Assembly (NCBI GenBank): GCA_007922195.1
Contig: ML681964.1
Span: 4,455,858-4,519,857, forward strand
DNA from: Podocnemis expansa
Lineage: Eukaryota > Chordata > Testudines > Podocnemididae
Direction: 5' to 3'
DNA: 64,000 nt
Under the pieces are notes generated by a model. The model was not told the origin of the DNA. It did no database searches and was given only the letters and a program-made list of their open reading frames with translations. Positions 10,845-21,590 of this stretch are shown here, piece after piece. The position numbers and the translations under genes were made by a program. Positions within the stretch are counted from its first letter, which is position 1; every line of letters begins with the position of its first letter.

Positions 10845-11826
10845 GGTGTTTTTGCAAAAAGCACTGTGCCAGGCTATGACTTATTCAGCTTGCTATGTGT
10901 ATCAAAGAGAACCGCAACCACCATGCGCAAGAGACAAAATAAAGATTGTTTATTCTTCACAGAATATGTTTTTATTAACAGTTATTCACCACACACACAA
11001 AAAGCTGGGCTGGAGAGGAGAAAGCAATGAGGAGCAGTGTGAGCTATGACAGCTGGGTATAAGTCCAGCTATCATTTTCAAAGGTGTCTGAATGGATGAA
11101 TTAACTAAGACAAGTCAGGAGTTTGGTAGCGATGTGTGGGCGAAGTTGAGGAGGGCATGGAAAACAGTTCTGTATTGACTGCAAAGGTGGCAAGCATACA
11201 TGAGTTTAGTCTGCAGTGTTATTAGTTTATCAGCTCTATTTGCTCCTCAGTGGCCTTTATCATGTGCTTATGACCTACTATCGCTCACTCCTGGTTATCC
11301 CGCCTCTCCTGCCTACCAGTTTTCTGATTTTCAGACACTGTGTATCTCTATGCACCTCTTTCTTTTTTCTTTCTTTCTTTCGCACCTCAGAGAACAGGAG
11401 GAGTTCTTGGAACATCTACTCTTTGCTTCTCTAAAAAAAGCAAGGAGTCCTCTGCCATTTCTTTTGCAGTACTAGACTAACATTGCCACCCCTTTGGATC
11501 TTTGCTTCTCTGTGGTTGTTTTCTTAACAACTGCAGGTGCCTAGCAGGTATGACTGGGTTTTCCCTTAAAGGCACATCTACAGAGGCACAAAAAACAATG
11601 AACAGAATTCTGATTGTCAGTGCACTCACAGCATGAATTATTGTAAAATACACCTTTCTCACTAACCCCTGGCAAGCACACAGCTTGATACTCAACCAGG
11701 AGACGGTGAGTCATGACCGGAGGGGGGCACATAAACAAGGGAAAAGATTCTGAGTGGTTGTTTGATGCAAGTATTTAGGGACAACATTGTGCTAGCATCT
11801 TCCATAGGTAAGGGCTATAGAAACAT
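10845..11826. other. Noncoding interior of the Harbinger element (probable)
   Basis: Contains an AATAAA at 10938-10943, consistent with the transposase 3' end. No other frame is recognisable. A segment at about 11575 (GGCACATCTACAG) faintly resembles the inverted right end of the transposon. Confidence 0.35.
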
Positions 11827-12087
11827 ATGTCACTCCTGAGAGTAAACAGGGATAGTAGGGGTGCATCTACTCTATATGAGCAACTTCAAGCCAAGTCCCA
11901 CTGCTGCTCACCTCTGAGTGCTTTGGTCCCTGTACAAGTGATTGCTGATTGGCATGGGAAAATTTCCTGCAATGGGGGTAGGAACAAAGCATTGAGGAAT
12001 CTTCAACAGAGTACTGGTGAGTACCTCCAGGAAAGTTTCCTAGTGATCTCTCTGGAGGATTCCTGTGAATCTTGGTGCACATTGAAA
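11827..12087 (+). pseudogene. Possible extra Harbinger-associated frame, fragment
   Basis: An open stretch encodes a segment with IADWHGKISCNGG and, later, STGEYLQESFLVISLEDS. From memory this resembles a segment found in turtle Harbinger elements, but I cannot confirm the family or the function. It ends where the hAT element at 12088 is inserted. Confidence 0.35.
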
Positions 12088-12276
12088 CAATGGTTTTCAA
12101 ACTTCTTTCCTCAGGATCAAGTTGAAAAAAAATCATTTATGTCTACGACCCAACAATTACATCTTTCAGCAATGCATTCCAGTCTTTTGGCAGTGGCAGT
12201 AGGGGGATGTCATGACCCAGTGCCTGAGGGTCTATGACCCAATGCTGGGTCCTGATCCATTGTTTGAAAACCACTG
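12088..12276. mobile_element. 189-bp hAT MITE (ends CAATGGTTTTCAAAC)
   Basis: Ends are CAATGGTTTTCAAAC and GTTTGAAAACCACTG, an inverted pair. The flanking TSD is not clear (CATTGAAA versus CATGAGCA). It lies inside the Harbinger element. Confidence 0.75.
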
Positions 12277-12309
12277 CATGAGCAAACTTTTCTGCTTCAC
12301 TATCTAGCT

Positions 12310-12755
12310 CAGGGGTGGCCAATAAAATTTGCAGGTGGGCAGGTGGAAGGGAGGGCGAGAGCTGCCTTGGGGCCAAGGAGAGGAGAACTGGTGGGGGGGG
12401 GGTCAGGAGCAGGAGGGGGTGTGGAGAGATGGTGGAGGGGTACACAGAACTGGGGGGGGGGCAGAAGACAGCAGTATGGTGTTGGCCAGGGAGGCAGAGG
12501 GGACAGCATGGCCCCAGCACAGTGCAGCCTCAGCCTTGGTGCAGCATAGTGTGGGAAGGAGGGGACAGTGCAGCCGGCCAAGCCCCAGCATGGTGCAATG
12601 CGGGTCAGGGGCAGAGGAGGGTGGCGTGGCCCCAGCCCCAGAGCGGCATGGCATAGGGACCAACATGGTGCCAGCGGGGATGGCGGGGGAGCAGGCTAGG
12701 AGTAGCGGGCTGATGGGCTGGATCTGGCCTGCAGGCCATATTTGGCCAACTCCTG
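12310..12755. mobile_element. GC-rich hAT element (ends CAGGGGTGGCCAA)
   Basis: The left end is CAGGGGTGGCCAATAAAATT and the right end TTGGCCAACTCCTG. Flanks ATCTAGCT and GCCTAGCT match at 6 of 8. The interior is G-rich with loosely repeated units, which produces several long but meaningless open frames on both strands. No transposase is present. Confidence 0.85.
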
Positions 12756-12869
12756 GCCTAGCTGAACAGCGAAATGGGAAACACACAGCTACTCTTGTGC
12801 ATATTAATCCTTCCAAACAGCTGTATAATGTAAGAAAACAAAGCACCACTGTACCTCATGTAACTGAGT

Positions 12870-13300
12870 GACATCAGCCCAAAAAAATCACTTAGCCAAG
12901 CTCAACTTTCCTACATCCTGCCCACCAGAGCTGGAGAGCTAAAGATGGCTTAAATCCTCCTAGGTCAAGAATAGGTCCTGGTTCCCCATGTCATCAAACA
13001 GCCCAATCCCCTACTTGCATCATCCGCCAACTCAACCTCCTCTTTCATGACTTTTTTTATCAGTGTTGAGTCTGATGCCTGCTGTCTCCAAACCTGCTGA
13101 GATATCAGTGAGAGTCTTGGTGCTGGAGGTGGGGTAGCCTTTGAGGATGACTTCCAGGTCTTTATAGAAGCAGAAGATCTTTGGCTCTGCAGCAGAGAAA
13201 TGGTTTGACTCCCTGGCCTTTTGGGACCCCTTCCACAGAATCCTGAATTTTACAGGCAGTACAACATGTTCCAGTCATAGTCCTTCTTTGCAATTAATTG
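12870..13300 (-). pseudogene. Harbinger ORF1 (Myb/SANT-like) relic
   Basis: On the minus strand, after frame changes, the sequence includes AEPKIFCFYKDLEVILKGYP, followed by a serine/threonine-rich and acidic tail, as in the Myb/SANT-type accessory protein of PIF/Harbinger elements, where it assists transposase import and DNA binding. Several stops and frameshifts break it. Convergent placement with the transposase fits the known two-gene layout. The assignment is from family knowledge and would need a translated search to confirm. Confidence 0.55.
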
Positions 13301-13806
13301 AGAAGTTTAACTGTGCATATCGAAGTTCCCTGAGCTGGAGCAAAGCCTCTTCTCCAAATGCTGATTGGATCCAGAAGCTCCAGGGTGCCTCAAGAGGGAG
13401 AGTGTTTTATGCATGGTCATCTGGGAAGAAGGGATGCGAGCTCTCCATGGCAACCAAGCAGGAAGTGGAATTTCAAAAATTCCTGGGACTTCAAAGGTGT
13501 AGCAGTGGATAGCTGAGAGCAGCAGAGTTCAGACTGATGGCTAGAGTTGTCAGGATGGGCTCTGTGGGATGCTTCCAGGAGGTCATTTACTATGACATAA
13601 GCAAGCATGGTTTTTACACCAATGCTTTGTTGTTAAAAGTTTGGTGCAAATAACTCTATGCCTCTTGTCAAGATGATTTGATTTTGCCACAAAATCAGGG
13701 GAGCTCGGTTGGCAGGGGAGGGAGGGATTGTAATGTGTACACCACCACTATTTTGGTGCAAAAAGCTGACTGTAGTCAACAAAATTCTGTTGTGTAGACC
13801 TGCCCC

Positions 13807-14271
13807 TAGTGCTGACCAATCACTTGGGTTAATTCTGTAATGAAGACCTACTGGGCAGTTGGGGTGGGGAGAGGGTGATCTTAGGCTAACTGATCTCAAG
13901 TTGCAGTTTCCATATGAGGGAAGAGGCTTGTTCTAAGCCAGGTACTAAAAGTATGTGTTATGTGTAGATCTCTCTCTGGGATACACTGTGAGTTGAGCAA
14001 TTAGATCAACACTAAACAAACAAGGTGGCTGTAGTGAAGGAACTTAACCCCCCCCACCTCCTAAATCAAACAAACATTAGATCAAGCTATACTATGAAAT
14101 ACACTTCCAGACTAAGTGACATGGTTGGACCTGTTTATTTAGAAGGTAATAAATGATGAAGCAAGTACTGTGTACCTGAGCTGAGTAAAACTTCCTTTGA
14201 TTTCAGTAGGAGTCTTGCATGAGTAAAGATCACTGACTGTAGTATTACACGTTATTTTTTAAATAGGCCTT
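13807..14271. other. Unannotated stretch
   Basis: Nothing recognised beyond a short C tract at about 14049-14055. Confidence 0.4.
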
Positions 14272-14345
14272 TAAATTGAACTGCTTTGTAAAGTGCTTCA
14301 GATCTAAAGATGAATAGTGCTGTGTAAGAGTTAGGTGGTATTACC
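14272..14345 (+). repeat. MIR-like SINE tail
   Basis: TTTGTAAAGTGCTTCAGATC followed by GATGAATAGTGCTGTGTAAG matches the common 3' tail pattern of MIR/CORE-SINE-type repeats. Confidence 0.5.
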
Positions 14346-14474
14346 AACTTTTACTGAACTGTAGACTGCAAGTGGCAAGGAAGCATTTCTAAAATGGTTA
14401 TTTTAAAGTTTAGAGGCTGATCTTTTGAATGTTTTCCTCTTTCCATTGTCATTTATAGGGTCCAAGGTCTATAA

Positions 14475-14919
14475 CAGGCGTGGCCAAACTGTGGTTTGGG
14501 TGCCACATGCGGTTCTTGAATGAAAAAGTGTGGCTCTTGGAAGAACGTCAGCAAATCAATTTAGGAAAGCAGCCCCAGCCTAGGAGTTCAGGAGGGGGTC
14601 AGAACGGTGGGGAGAAGCGCAGCATGGTCAGGATTTTAAAAAACTCGCCACTAGCCTGCTGTCTTCTACATTGAGCAGCAGCTAAGTTCTTACTGTATAG
14701 GCCTAATTTTCATGGTAACCTTAAGTCATTATTAGAATCTGACATTAGCAGAATCAATATTTGCCCTCTTTTTCTGATAAAATTAAACTGTGCAATGAAT
14801 TTTAAACTTAGTAATTTTGGAGTAGGTGAAAGTATATGGCTATATGCCTCAGTGCGGCTCTCGAAGGTTTTATAATCAACTTGTGTGGCTCCTGTGTTCC
14901 ATAGGTTTGGCTACCCCTC
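14475..14919. mobile_element. hAT element (ends CAGGCGTGGCCAAACTG)
   Basis: Left end CAGGCGTGGCCAAACTG, right end about TTTGGCTACCCCTC. TSDs are GTCTATAA (14467-14474) and GTCTATCA (14920-14927), 7 of 8 matching. It shares internal segments with the 57339 element (phrases such as GTGTGGCTC). Confidence 0.88.
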
Positions 14920-16380
14920 GTCTATCATATAGCTAGAACACACATACTATAGAACTGTGATGCCTGTCTTGCCTGCCACTGGGCCTCTGTTATGGAGAAA
15001 GCTAAACATATGTTATGTGAGTTAGGGTTTTCACATTTCACGGCAATTAAGGTAAGCTGGTGAGAGATTGAGATCATGCCATGTCATTCATGAAATATGT
15101 TAACAAAAAATTCCTCCTTACTCTCCCCACCTCCTCAAACCTGATGTATGCACAGCTTGAGCAGTAGCATGGATGTTTCTCATCTCATGGAAGACTATGA
15201 ACTGTAAATCAGCATCAATAAAGATGAGATAGAAATGCACAAACATGCCATTCGAGACTGGAAATTAGTCGTCAGGTGTCAAGGTATTGCTAGGGCAAAG
15301 AAGGGAAAAAACAAATGAACACAAATGCTGCCAGCAAATATGGATGGAAATTAGATCAACATGTGAATCTGTGATGCTTGAAGAATACAAAGTCATTGCT
15401 GCTATACAGTGCTAGGAAACATGCTTAGATGAGATGGGAGAACTGGTTATAGAGAAAAAAATGAGGCTGTTGTGTAGCCCATAGAAGTAACTTGTTTGTA
15501 AATTTAACATTGTTTTTCTTGCTGCAAAGATCAGTTCAGTCACAGGCTGAGGATCTTTCCCTCACTGATTTTAAAAAAGTAGCATCATTTCTTCATTCTT
15601 GCTGGCTTGTGCCCTTTGTTGAGGGGGGACATGACAAGCCCATGTGGCAAAAACCCTGAAACCACAGAACAGTCTTTGCAAAGGCAGGTCTGGAGCTTGC
15701 AGTAACCACACCCATTTCCAGCCCCTATAGATTGATATAGTTTCATTCATACCATCCCAGTATATCTGCTACAGCAGCTCAGTTGCTGACACTCAACAAG
15801 AAATTTGTTCTTTCCAAGATGGGGAGACGTGATTTTGACTGTTATGGGCATCTTGACATTAGGATCATGATGGGAGCAACGAAAACTGATTCACAGCTGT
15901 GCACTGAACTGCAGCCTACACCTGGAGACATTTCAGACAAGAACAGCAGCAAATCTAGCATCATCAGTGTTATGTCAGCTGGAGGCAAAATTCTGCCTTC
16001 CACTGGGTAATGGTGTGCTGGGGAAGGGGTAGAAAGTGCAATGCTTGAGTGACGGTGCTTGGAAGTAACAGTCTTCGAAAGGCATAAAGTTTCCAAAGGC
16101 CTTGGGAGCAGCAGGCTGGGAAATGGTTCTTGTTCTGTTTTTGGGAAAGTGTAGCCAGTGGTCACTATTAAACAGCTCTGTTAGGTCTCTATCCTGCAAG
16201 ACAGTGAGCACTGTGAACCCAGTCCACCAAACCATTTAAGCATGTACCACACTTGAAGAACATGGAGAGTTCCATGGAAGGCAATGTGGCTACTCTTGTG
16301 TTTATAATTAAGCACAGGTTAACAGCTTTGTTGAATCAGACCTGCAGTGCTCAGGGTCTTGCAGCATGTAGCCTCTAGTG
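14920..16380. other. Unannotated stretch
   Basis: I see no gene or clear repeat. Longer open frames near 15783-16235 on both strands have no recognisable similarity and no exon-like flanks. Confidence 0.4.
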
Positions 16381-16567
16381 TAGGGGTCTCAAACATGCGG
16401 CCTATCGGCTGTATGCAGCCCCTAAAGCTATTTCCTGTGGCCAGCAATGACACAATCCTTACCAATATTTGTAATATCATTGTATGGAAAGGTTTCAGTG
16501 GTGCGGCCCTTGGGTACAATACTAATCCTTATGCAGCCCTCATGGTGATTTGAGTTTGAGACCCCTG
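16381..16567 (+). mobile_element. 188-bp hAT MITE family, copy 2
   Basis: Ends TAGGGGTCTCAAAC and GTTTGAGACCCCTG with a perfect TSD CTCTAGTG (16373-16380 and 16568-16575). Confidence 0.95.
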
Positions 16568-17919
16568 CTCTAGTGCCTGGATGGAGAAAGGGCTGGTCTG
16601 CATGATCCCCATATTCCTCTTCAGTAGCATACCCAGGGGACAGTACAATGGTGCCTTAGATGTCTGATTTTCATTTTTAGGCAAAAATGGGATTAATTTA
16701 TACAGAATCTTTCATAATCTTCAGTCACTTATTTCTCAAGTTCACAGTCAGCAAGTTTCTTTACTGTGCATTGGAAAGCCATGACCAGTTGTAATAATCA
16801 CTAATGTACACTAGCCATTTGTTATTTTTCAGCTACAATGTGCAGTTTGTGATGTGAAACACCACAGGAACTCTGGGGTTTGTTGTTTGTTATAAGCTGC
16901 TGTCTGATCTGCTGATTGACAATTAAGGGTTAACAAGCACACATAATTTTGAAGGCAGACCAACCTGCAGTAATACTGGGAAATGACCTTTTTTTTTTTG
17001 GTGCAACAATATTTAAACACACCACAAAAAAAAGGTGCCATCATGTTTAGGAAATAAACTTCTTGTTATATTTTATTACTTCTATTTAAAAATCCTATTA
17101 AGTTTAATAGGTTTCTATAGAAATTTAACAGAATTTTATGGCACTTGATCTAAAATGCTGTATAATTTAATTAATAGCAAATGGTATGCTTTCTAGAGAA
17201 TTAATTATATAGAACAAAATAGCCCTGCTTCCAGAATTTTATAAGTTGGATTAAAAAGCTGTGGAAATCTTTTCATTCTCTAGTAAATTATTCTGACTTC
17301 TCTAGAAGGGCAGAAAACATTTCAAATGGAAGAATTTTGAACCATGTGTAGTTTCACTGCAAAATTTTCAGCCTTCTAAATGTGTAACTTCACGTGTGCT
17401 CCATTTAAGAGCATATTTAGCTTGTTGTCTCATGGCTGTGCAAACAGGCAATGTGCCTGATGGGTTCAGGCCTGTTTTCACTGACAGCACAGCTATTAAC
17501 AGCCATTCTACAATTAATTCCAAGGCTCCCAATGATTTGAACAAGAGCAGGCACTGGCCTTGTAGTTCTATTTTTGTGCAGGGGAGAAAATGGTGTGTTA
17601 TGTTCTCTTTGCTCAGTACCAAAGCCTTTAGAAGTGAAATTCTGTCCTGTTTAAGGCTAGCACCATCTCTAAAGTCCTCTACTCTCCTCAATTTCAGACA
17701 AAATTATTTAGCAACTCCACTTTAAAATCCTTTTATGCTTTTCCCCCCAAAAGACAAATTTTATATACTTAATGAACTCTTAGTAATACTCCTAGAGTTA
17801 ACAGTTCCTTGCTGCACATTTAGGGTCAGACTGTGAACTCCTTGCTCATGTTGTTGAGCACTTATTCACATGGGTAGCCCAATGTGTAGTGCTCCCCAGT
17901 GCAAGCAAAGGTTCTAATC
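16568..17919. other. Unannotated AT-rich stretch
   Basis: No gene or recognisable repeat is seen. It is compositionally like ordinary vertebrate intron or intergenic DNA. Confidence 0.4.
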
Positions 17920-18278
17920 CAGTTGCTCCCAACCTTTTTCTTTACGCAGGCCACTGTATCATCATCAAAAGCTTTCACGGACCACTATGTAGGCAAGCCA
18001 TTTTAAATATTTGCACTCCCCACCCCCAAGCAGCTTACTGTGCCCCTGTCCCCCCCAAGGCCCCACACTCCCTGGCCACGAGCCTCTTACACCCCACCAT
18101 CCCCTGTGGCCCTGCACTTCTGGTCCCTGAGCCCGTTACTGTGTGCCTGTCCTCTACGGCCCTGCACACCCTGGCTCCAGCTGTAAACTTTTCCCATCGT
18201 GCTTTGCTTCCCCACAGATCACCTGCAGTGCCCTAGTGGATCACCAGTGGTCCGCAGATCACAAGTTGGGAATCGCTG
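17920..18278. mobile_element. hAT element (ends CAGTTGCTCCCAACC)
   Basis: Ends CAGTTGCTCCCAACC and GTTGGGAATCGCTG. TSD TTCTAATC/TTCTAGTC (7 of 8). It belongs with the copies at 23495 and 44099 by its termini and by the phrases AACCTTTTTC and GGACCACTA. Confidence 0.92.
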
Positions 18279-18361
18279 TTCTAGTCCTTAGATACTATGC
18301 TGGAGTTCTGTAAACCTACAAATCCCAGGGAGCATTGGGTCTCAGCTTCAGTGTTGCAACA

Positions 18362-18844
18362 CAGAGATGTAGCTAGCTCTCAGTTTTTGGCCAGGCCCCT
18401 GAATCTGCAGCATGGGACCAGCCAAGCACAGATTTCTGTCACGTGACCGAAAGCTGCCATGGGGCTCTCTAGTTGCTGGGTAACAAGCAGAGCTGGAGCA
18501 TTAGCACTCCAGTTCCACTTGTTAATTAGCCAGTGGAGCTGTGGGAGAAGGGAGGGGGACAGCTGGCATGATAAGACCTGCCCACCCATCGCAACACTGT
18601 GAGCTTTGTCACTGCCGCTGTGGCTGCAGGGCCAGCCAGAAGCCCATAGCCATGGCCATGAGCACAGCCAAGGCACTGGTGCTGGTTGCCACTGCTCCAC
18701 TTGCAGCTGCACCCACTGGCTGCTCGGCAGCTCCACAGCTGTGTTGGCAAAGTTCGCGCCACTGCCAGGGATTGTAATGGGCAGTCCCCATGTCTAAGTG
18801 AGTGGGCCCCTGCCCACCCAGGTCCACTTGTGGCTATGCCCCTG
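18362..18844. mobile_element. hAT element (ends CAGAGATGTAGCTAG)
   Basis: Ends CAGAGATGTAGCTAG and TGGCTATGCCCCTG with a perfect 8-bp TSD TTGCAACA (18354-18361 and 18845-18852). The interior is moderately GC-rich, and its open frames on both strands are not recognisable proteins. Confidence 0.92.
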
Positions 18845-19211
18845 TTGCAACATATGGTGGTTTGCAGCTCCAGAGAACAGATTTTTAATGCTTTCTTTAG
18901 CAGTTCTGGTTGTAAATGTAATGCTTAGAATATAAGTGGTTGAAGTAATAGAGTTTATGGACTATCTAGCACATTACCAGTTACACAAAATTAAAGGGAA
19001 CTCAAGTATGAAATGACTTACAGTGTATGCTATATGCAAAATCTGGTCTATGAGTTTGGGTTAGCCTATCATAGAAAAAAAAATGGGTGTTTTGTGGTCA
19101 TGGACTAAACAAATCCTGCTGCAAAGTAGAAAATGAAAGGGGCTTCACCAATCTCCAAACGCTGAAGTGCATGTTGACAAGATATGAGCGTGGCCACTAT
19201 CAAGGGCTAGC

Positions 19212-19583
19212 TGAGGGGTCTGCAACCTGTGGCTCCGGAGCCACATGCAGCTCTTTGGTTGTCTCTTTGAGGCTCCAGGCTCCAGGGGACCCTGTGGGTT
19301 GTATGCTCCTGACTCTGCCCCTCCCCCTACTACACCCCACCTCTGCCATGGGGGTACCCTGCAGGCTGCACACACCAGGCTCCAGGCTCCCCCCACCCCT
19401 GGGGGCCTCTGTGGGGGGCCCATTACCACTTCCAGGGCCCCTCCACCAGGGTACCTTACAGCAAGACCCAGCTCCCAGCTTCCCCCCGTCAGGAAGCTAC
19501 ACCCATTCTGATTCTCAAAACACTTGGCTATTGAAGGAATTTTTAAAAATGGCTCTTTTTATGTTTTGGGTTGCCAACCCCTG
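19212..19583. mobile_element. hAT element (ends about GAGGGGTCTGCAACC)
   Basis: The left end reads TGAGGGGTCTGCAACCTGTG and the right end GGGTTGCCAACCCCTG. Flanks GGGCTAG at 19204-19210 and 19583-19589 match. The interior is C-rich with long spurious frames. Confidence 0.82.
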
Positions 19584-19589
19584 GGCTAG

Positions 19590-20430
19590 GTGTTGCAATC
19601 CTCACACTGCATAGCACACTCACAAGTGGTTTCATTGAGTAGTACTAACTCATACATCTTATTCAAGTCATTACGAGCAGAAGATGTCGAATGTGGCCCA
19701 TGGGTTAGTGACCTAAAAACTGAGCCTTTTAAAATGGATGTGAAATGAGAGGCTCAAGCTAATAACACATTGGCACTGACAGTATTTTTGTCCAGTTTTC
19801 TTACAGTACAAATATGAATATGATCAGTTCAGACCTGGATAAAATGAGAATTTGCTCCCCTGGACATAGTCTAAGGTCCTGCCCAATTCCTCTAACAGCT
19901 AGAGCTTTTGTGTGTTTATATTCCATAGCAGCCCCCAAATGATACATTTCTGTTGCCTGGGGTTAACAACTCCTGAGATTTCTGAAGTCAAGCTAGTACA
20001 TTAACACCTTAGATTTAGGTAGTGCATGGCTACAAGCAAGTGTCTTTGGATGATAGAAGCAAATCAGACACTGCTTTTGTATGTCACAAGGGATTATTCC
20101 ATTTTAGTGCTATGCCCTGTGGCTTTAGAAATGCACCTGTAATACTCCTGGGGTTAATAAAAAAAAATCATCTTGGTAAAATTAATTTACCATAGTTGTT
20201 TTAACTCCATAGATGACAAAATATTAGAACTGACTACATACAAACAGTATTACCAGACCTACATGCTTTATTCACTACAGTTCAGAGAGCAGGAAATCAT
20301 TTTATTATTTAATACCAGCAGTATCTTCAGCAGTGTAGCTTTATATTAATAAAAAAAAAAACCAGGTTTTTGTTTTACTTTTTTGGAGTAAGCTTGCTAT
20401 GATATGGGTAGTCACCCTTCCCTCTCCTCC
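19590..20430. other. Unannotated stretch
   Basis: Nothing recognised; an A-run lies near 20350. Confidence 0.4.
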
Positions 20431-21252
20431 CTCATCCACCCCCTACAAGCCCTGAACTAGTTAAAGTGGGCTAGAGGAAGCCAATTAACCTTATATGCTG
20501 CATCTGGAGGGATTGATAAAACCTAACTGCGGACAAGGTCCAGCTGGCCAGGGAGCTGTGCTAATATTATAAAAACAAAACAGTAAGAGCAGGAGGAGGC
20601 TATGGGGAAGGGGTTTGTTGTCACTCTATTGAGTGAAAGGGACTTGCTCAGGGACAAAGAGAGATTAAGGGAGGAAGTAATATCTGGGGTGTTGCCCTGC
20701 ATTAGGAAGTCAGACAAAAAGGCTGAGGGTGAAATAGGCACATGCTTTGGTGCTAGCACAGAGGATATAGTGTAGAACACAAGGAAACAGCAGCAGGGAC
20801 TGAGACTGAAGAGACCTAGAGTGATGCTCCTTGGCCTGGAACCCTCTACCAGCCCCGGGGAAGTGGCACAGAATCTAGAGGTGGAGTAGAAAGTCATCTG
20901 CAAATAGTTCATCTGGTGGGGCTTTATCCTAGAAAGGGGGATGGCATAGTGACTTATGAAGAAGGAGAATTTCAAGTCACAAAGAGAGGAGACAGTGACT
21001 AGTGAAAACAGGGAGGTACCATATAGGGAGAAAACTCATTCCCAGACCTTGCTGCAAAGGGGTGGCTGAAGTCTTTTGCAGCTGGTTACTAGGGAAGGAG
21101 AGAGAGTAATTCCCTAGAAAATACAAAGGTATAGAGACAGATTCACAACTCAGTCATGCTAGTGTAAAGCCAAAGTAATGCAACAGATTTTGACCTATGC
21201 AGCAAAAATTAACTGCTATGGAGCAGTTAGATGACTGGCTAAGATATTTTTG
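20431..21252. other. Purine-rich stretch, possible old LTR or repeat
   Basis: The + strand is rich in A and G from about 20560 to 21100. I cannot assign it to a family. An open frame of 150 codons on the minus strand (20523-20975) is low in complexity (Ser/Leu-rich) and not recognisable. Confidence 0.25.
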
Positions 21253-21590
21253 AACTTTATTTTTTTAAATTAAACTGAAGCTAAAGTGCTTAAAGTTAGG
21301 TAAAGTAACAGAGGGCAGAACGAGAAGCAATAGCTTCAAGTTACAGCTGGGGCGGTTCAGGCTGGATATTAGGAAAAACTTCCTTACTAGGCGAGTGGTG
21401 AAGCATTGGAATAAGCTGCCTAGGGAGGTGGTGGAATCTCCATCTCTGGAGGTGTTCAAGTCCCGGCTGGACAAAACCCTGAGTGGGATGATCTAATGGG
21501 AGTGGTCCTGCTTTTTTTGGCAGGGGGTTGGACTAGATGACCTCGTGGGGTCCCTTCCAACCCTATGATTCTATGATTCTATGAAAGCCT
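21253..21590 (+). mobile_element. CR1 LINE, 3' end
   Basis: 5'-truncated CR1. It includes the conserved 3' region (ATTAGGAAAAACTTCCTTAC, GAATAAGCTGCCTAGGGAGG, GGGTTGGACTAGATGACC) and ends in the tail CCCTATGATTCTATGATTCT typical of CR1 in sauropsids. The minus-strand frame across it is an artefact. Confidence 0.95.

Larger units (their letters stand above)
9640..13806. mobile_element. Decayed PIF/Harbinger transposon with two hAT insertions
   Basis: The stretch carries a broken DDE transposase on the + strand (about 9855-10844), a Myb/SANT-like ORF1 relic on the - strand (about 12870-13300), and a right end reading GTTGTGTAGACCTGCCCC at about 13788-13805. Transposase plus a separate Myb/SANT-type protein is the known layout of PIF/Harbinger elements. 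Two hAT elements (12088-12276 and 12310-12755) sit between the two relics. The left boundary is approximate because no matching terminal repeat was found. Confidence 0.65.

Noticed and set aside
12315..12871. Long open frames on both strands
   Set aside because: They lie in a G-rich hAT element with TSD-like flanks; composition alone explains them.
20523..20975. 150-codon minus-strand frame
   Set aside because: Low-complexity Ser/Leu-rich translation of a purine-rich stretch; no domain and no exon signals.
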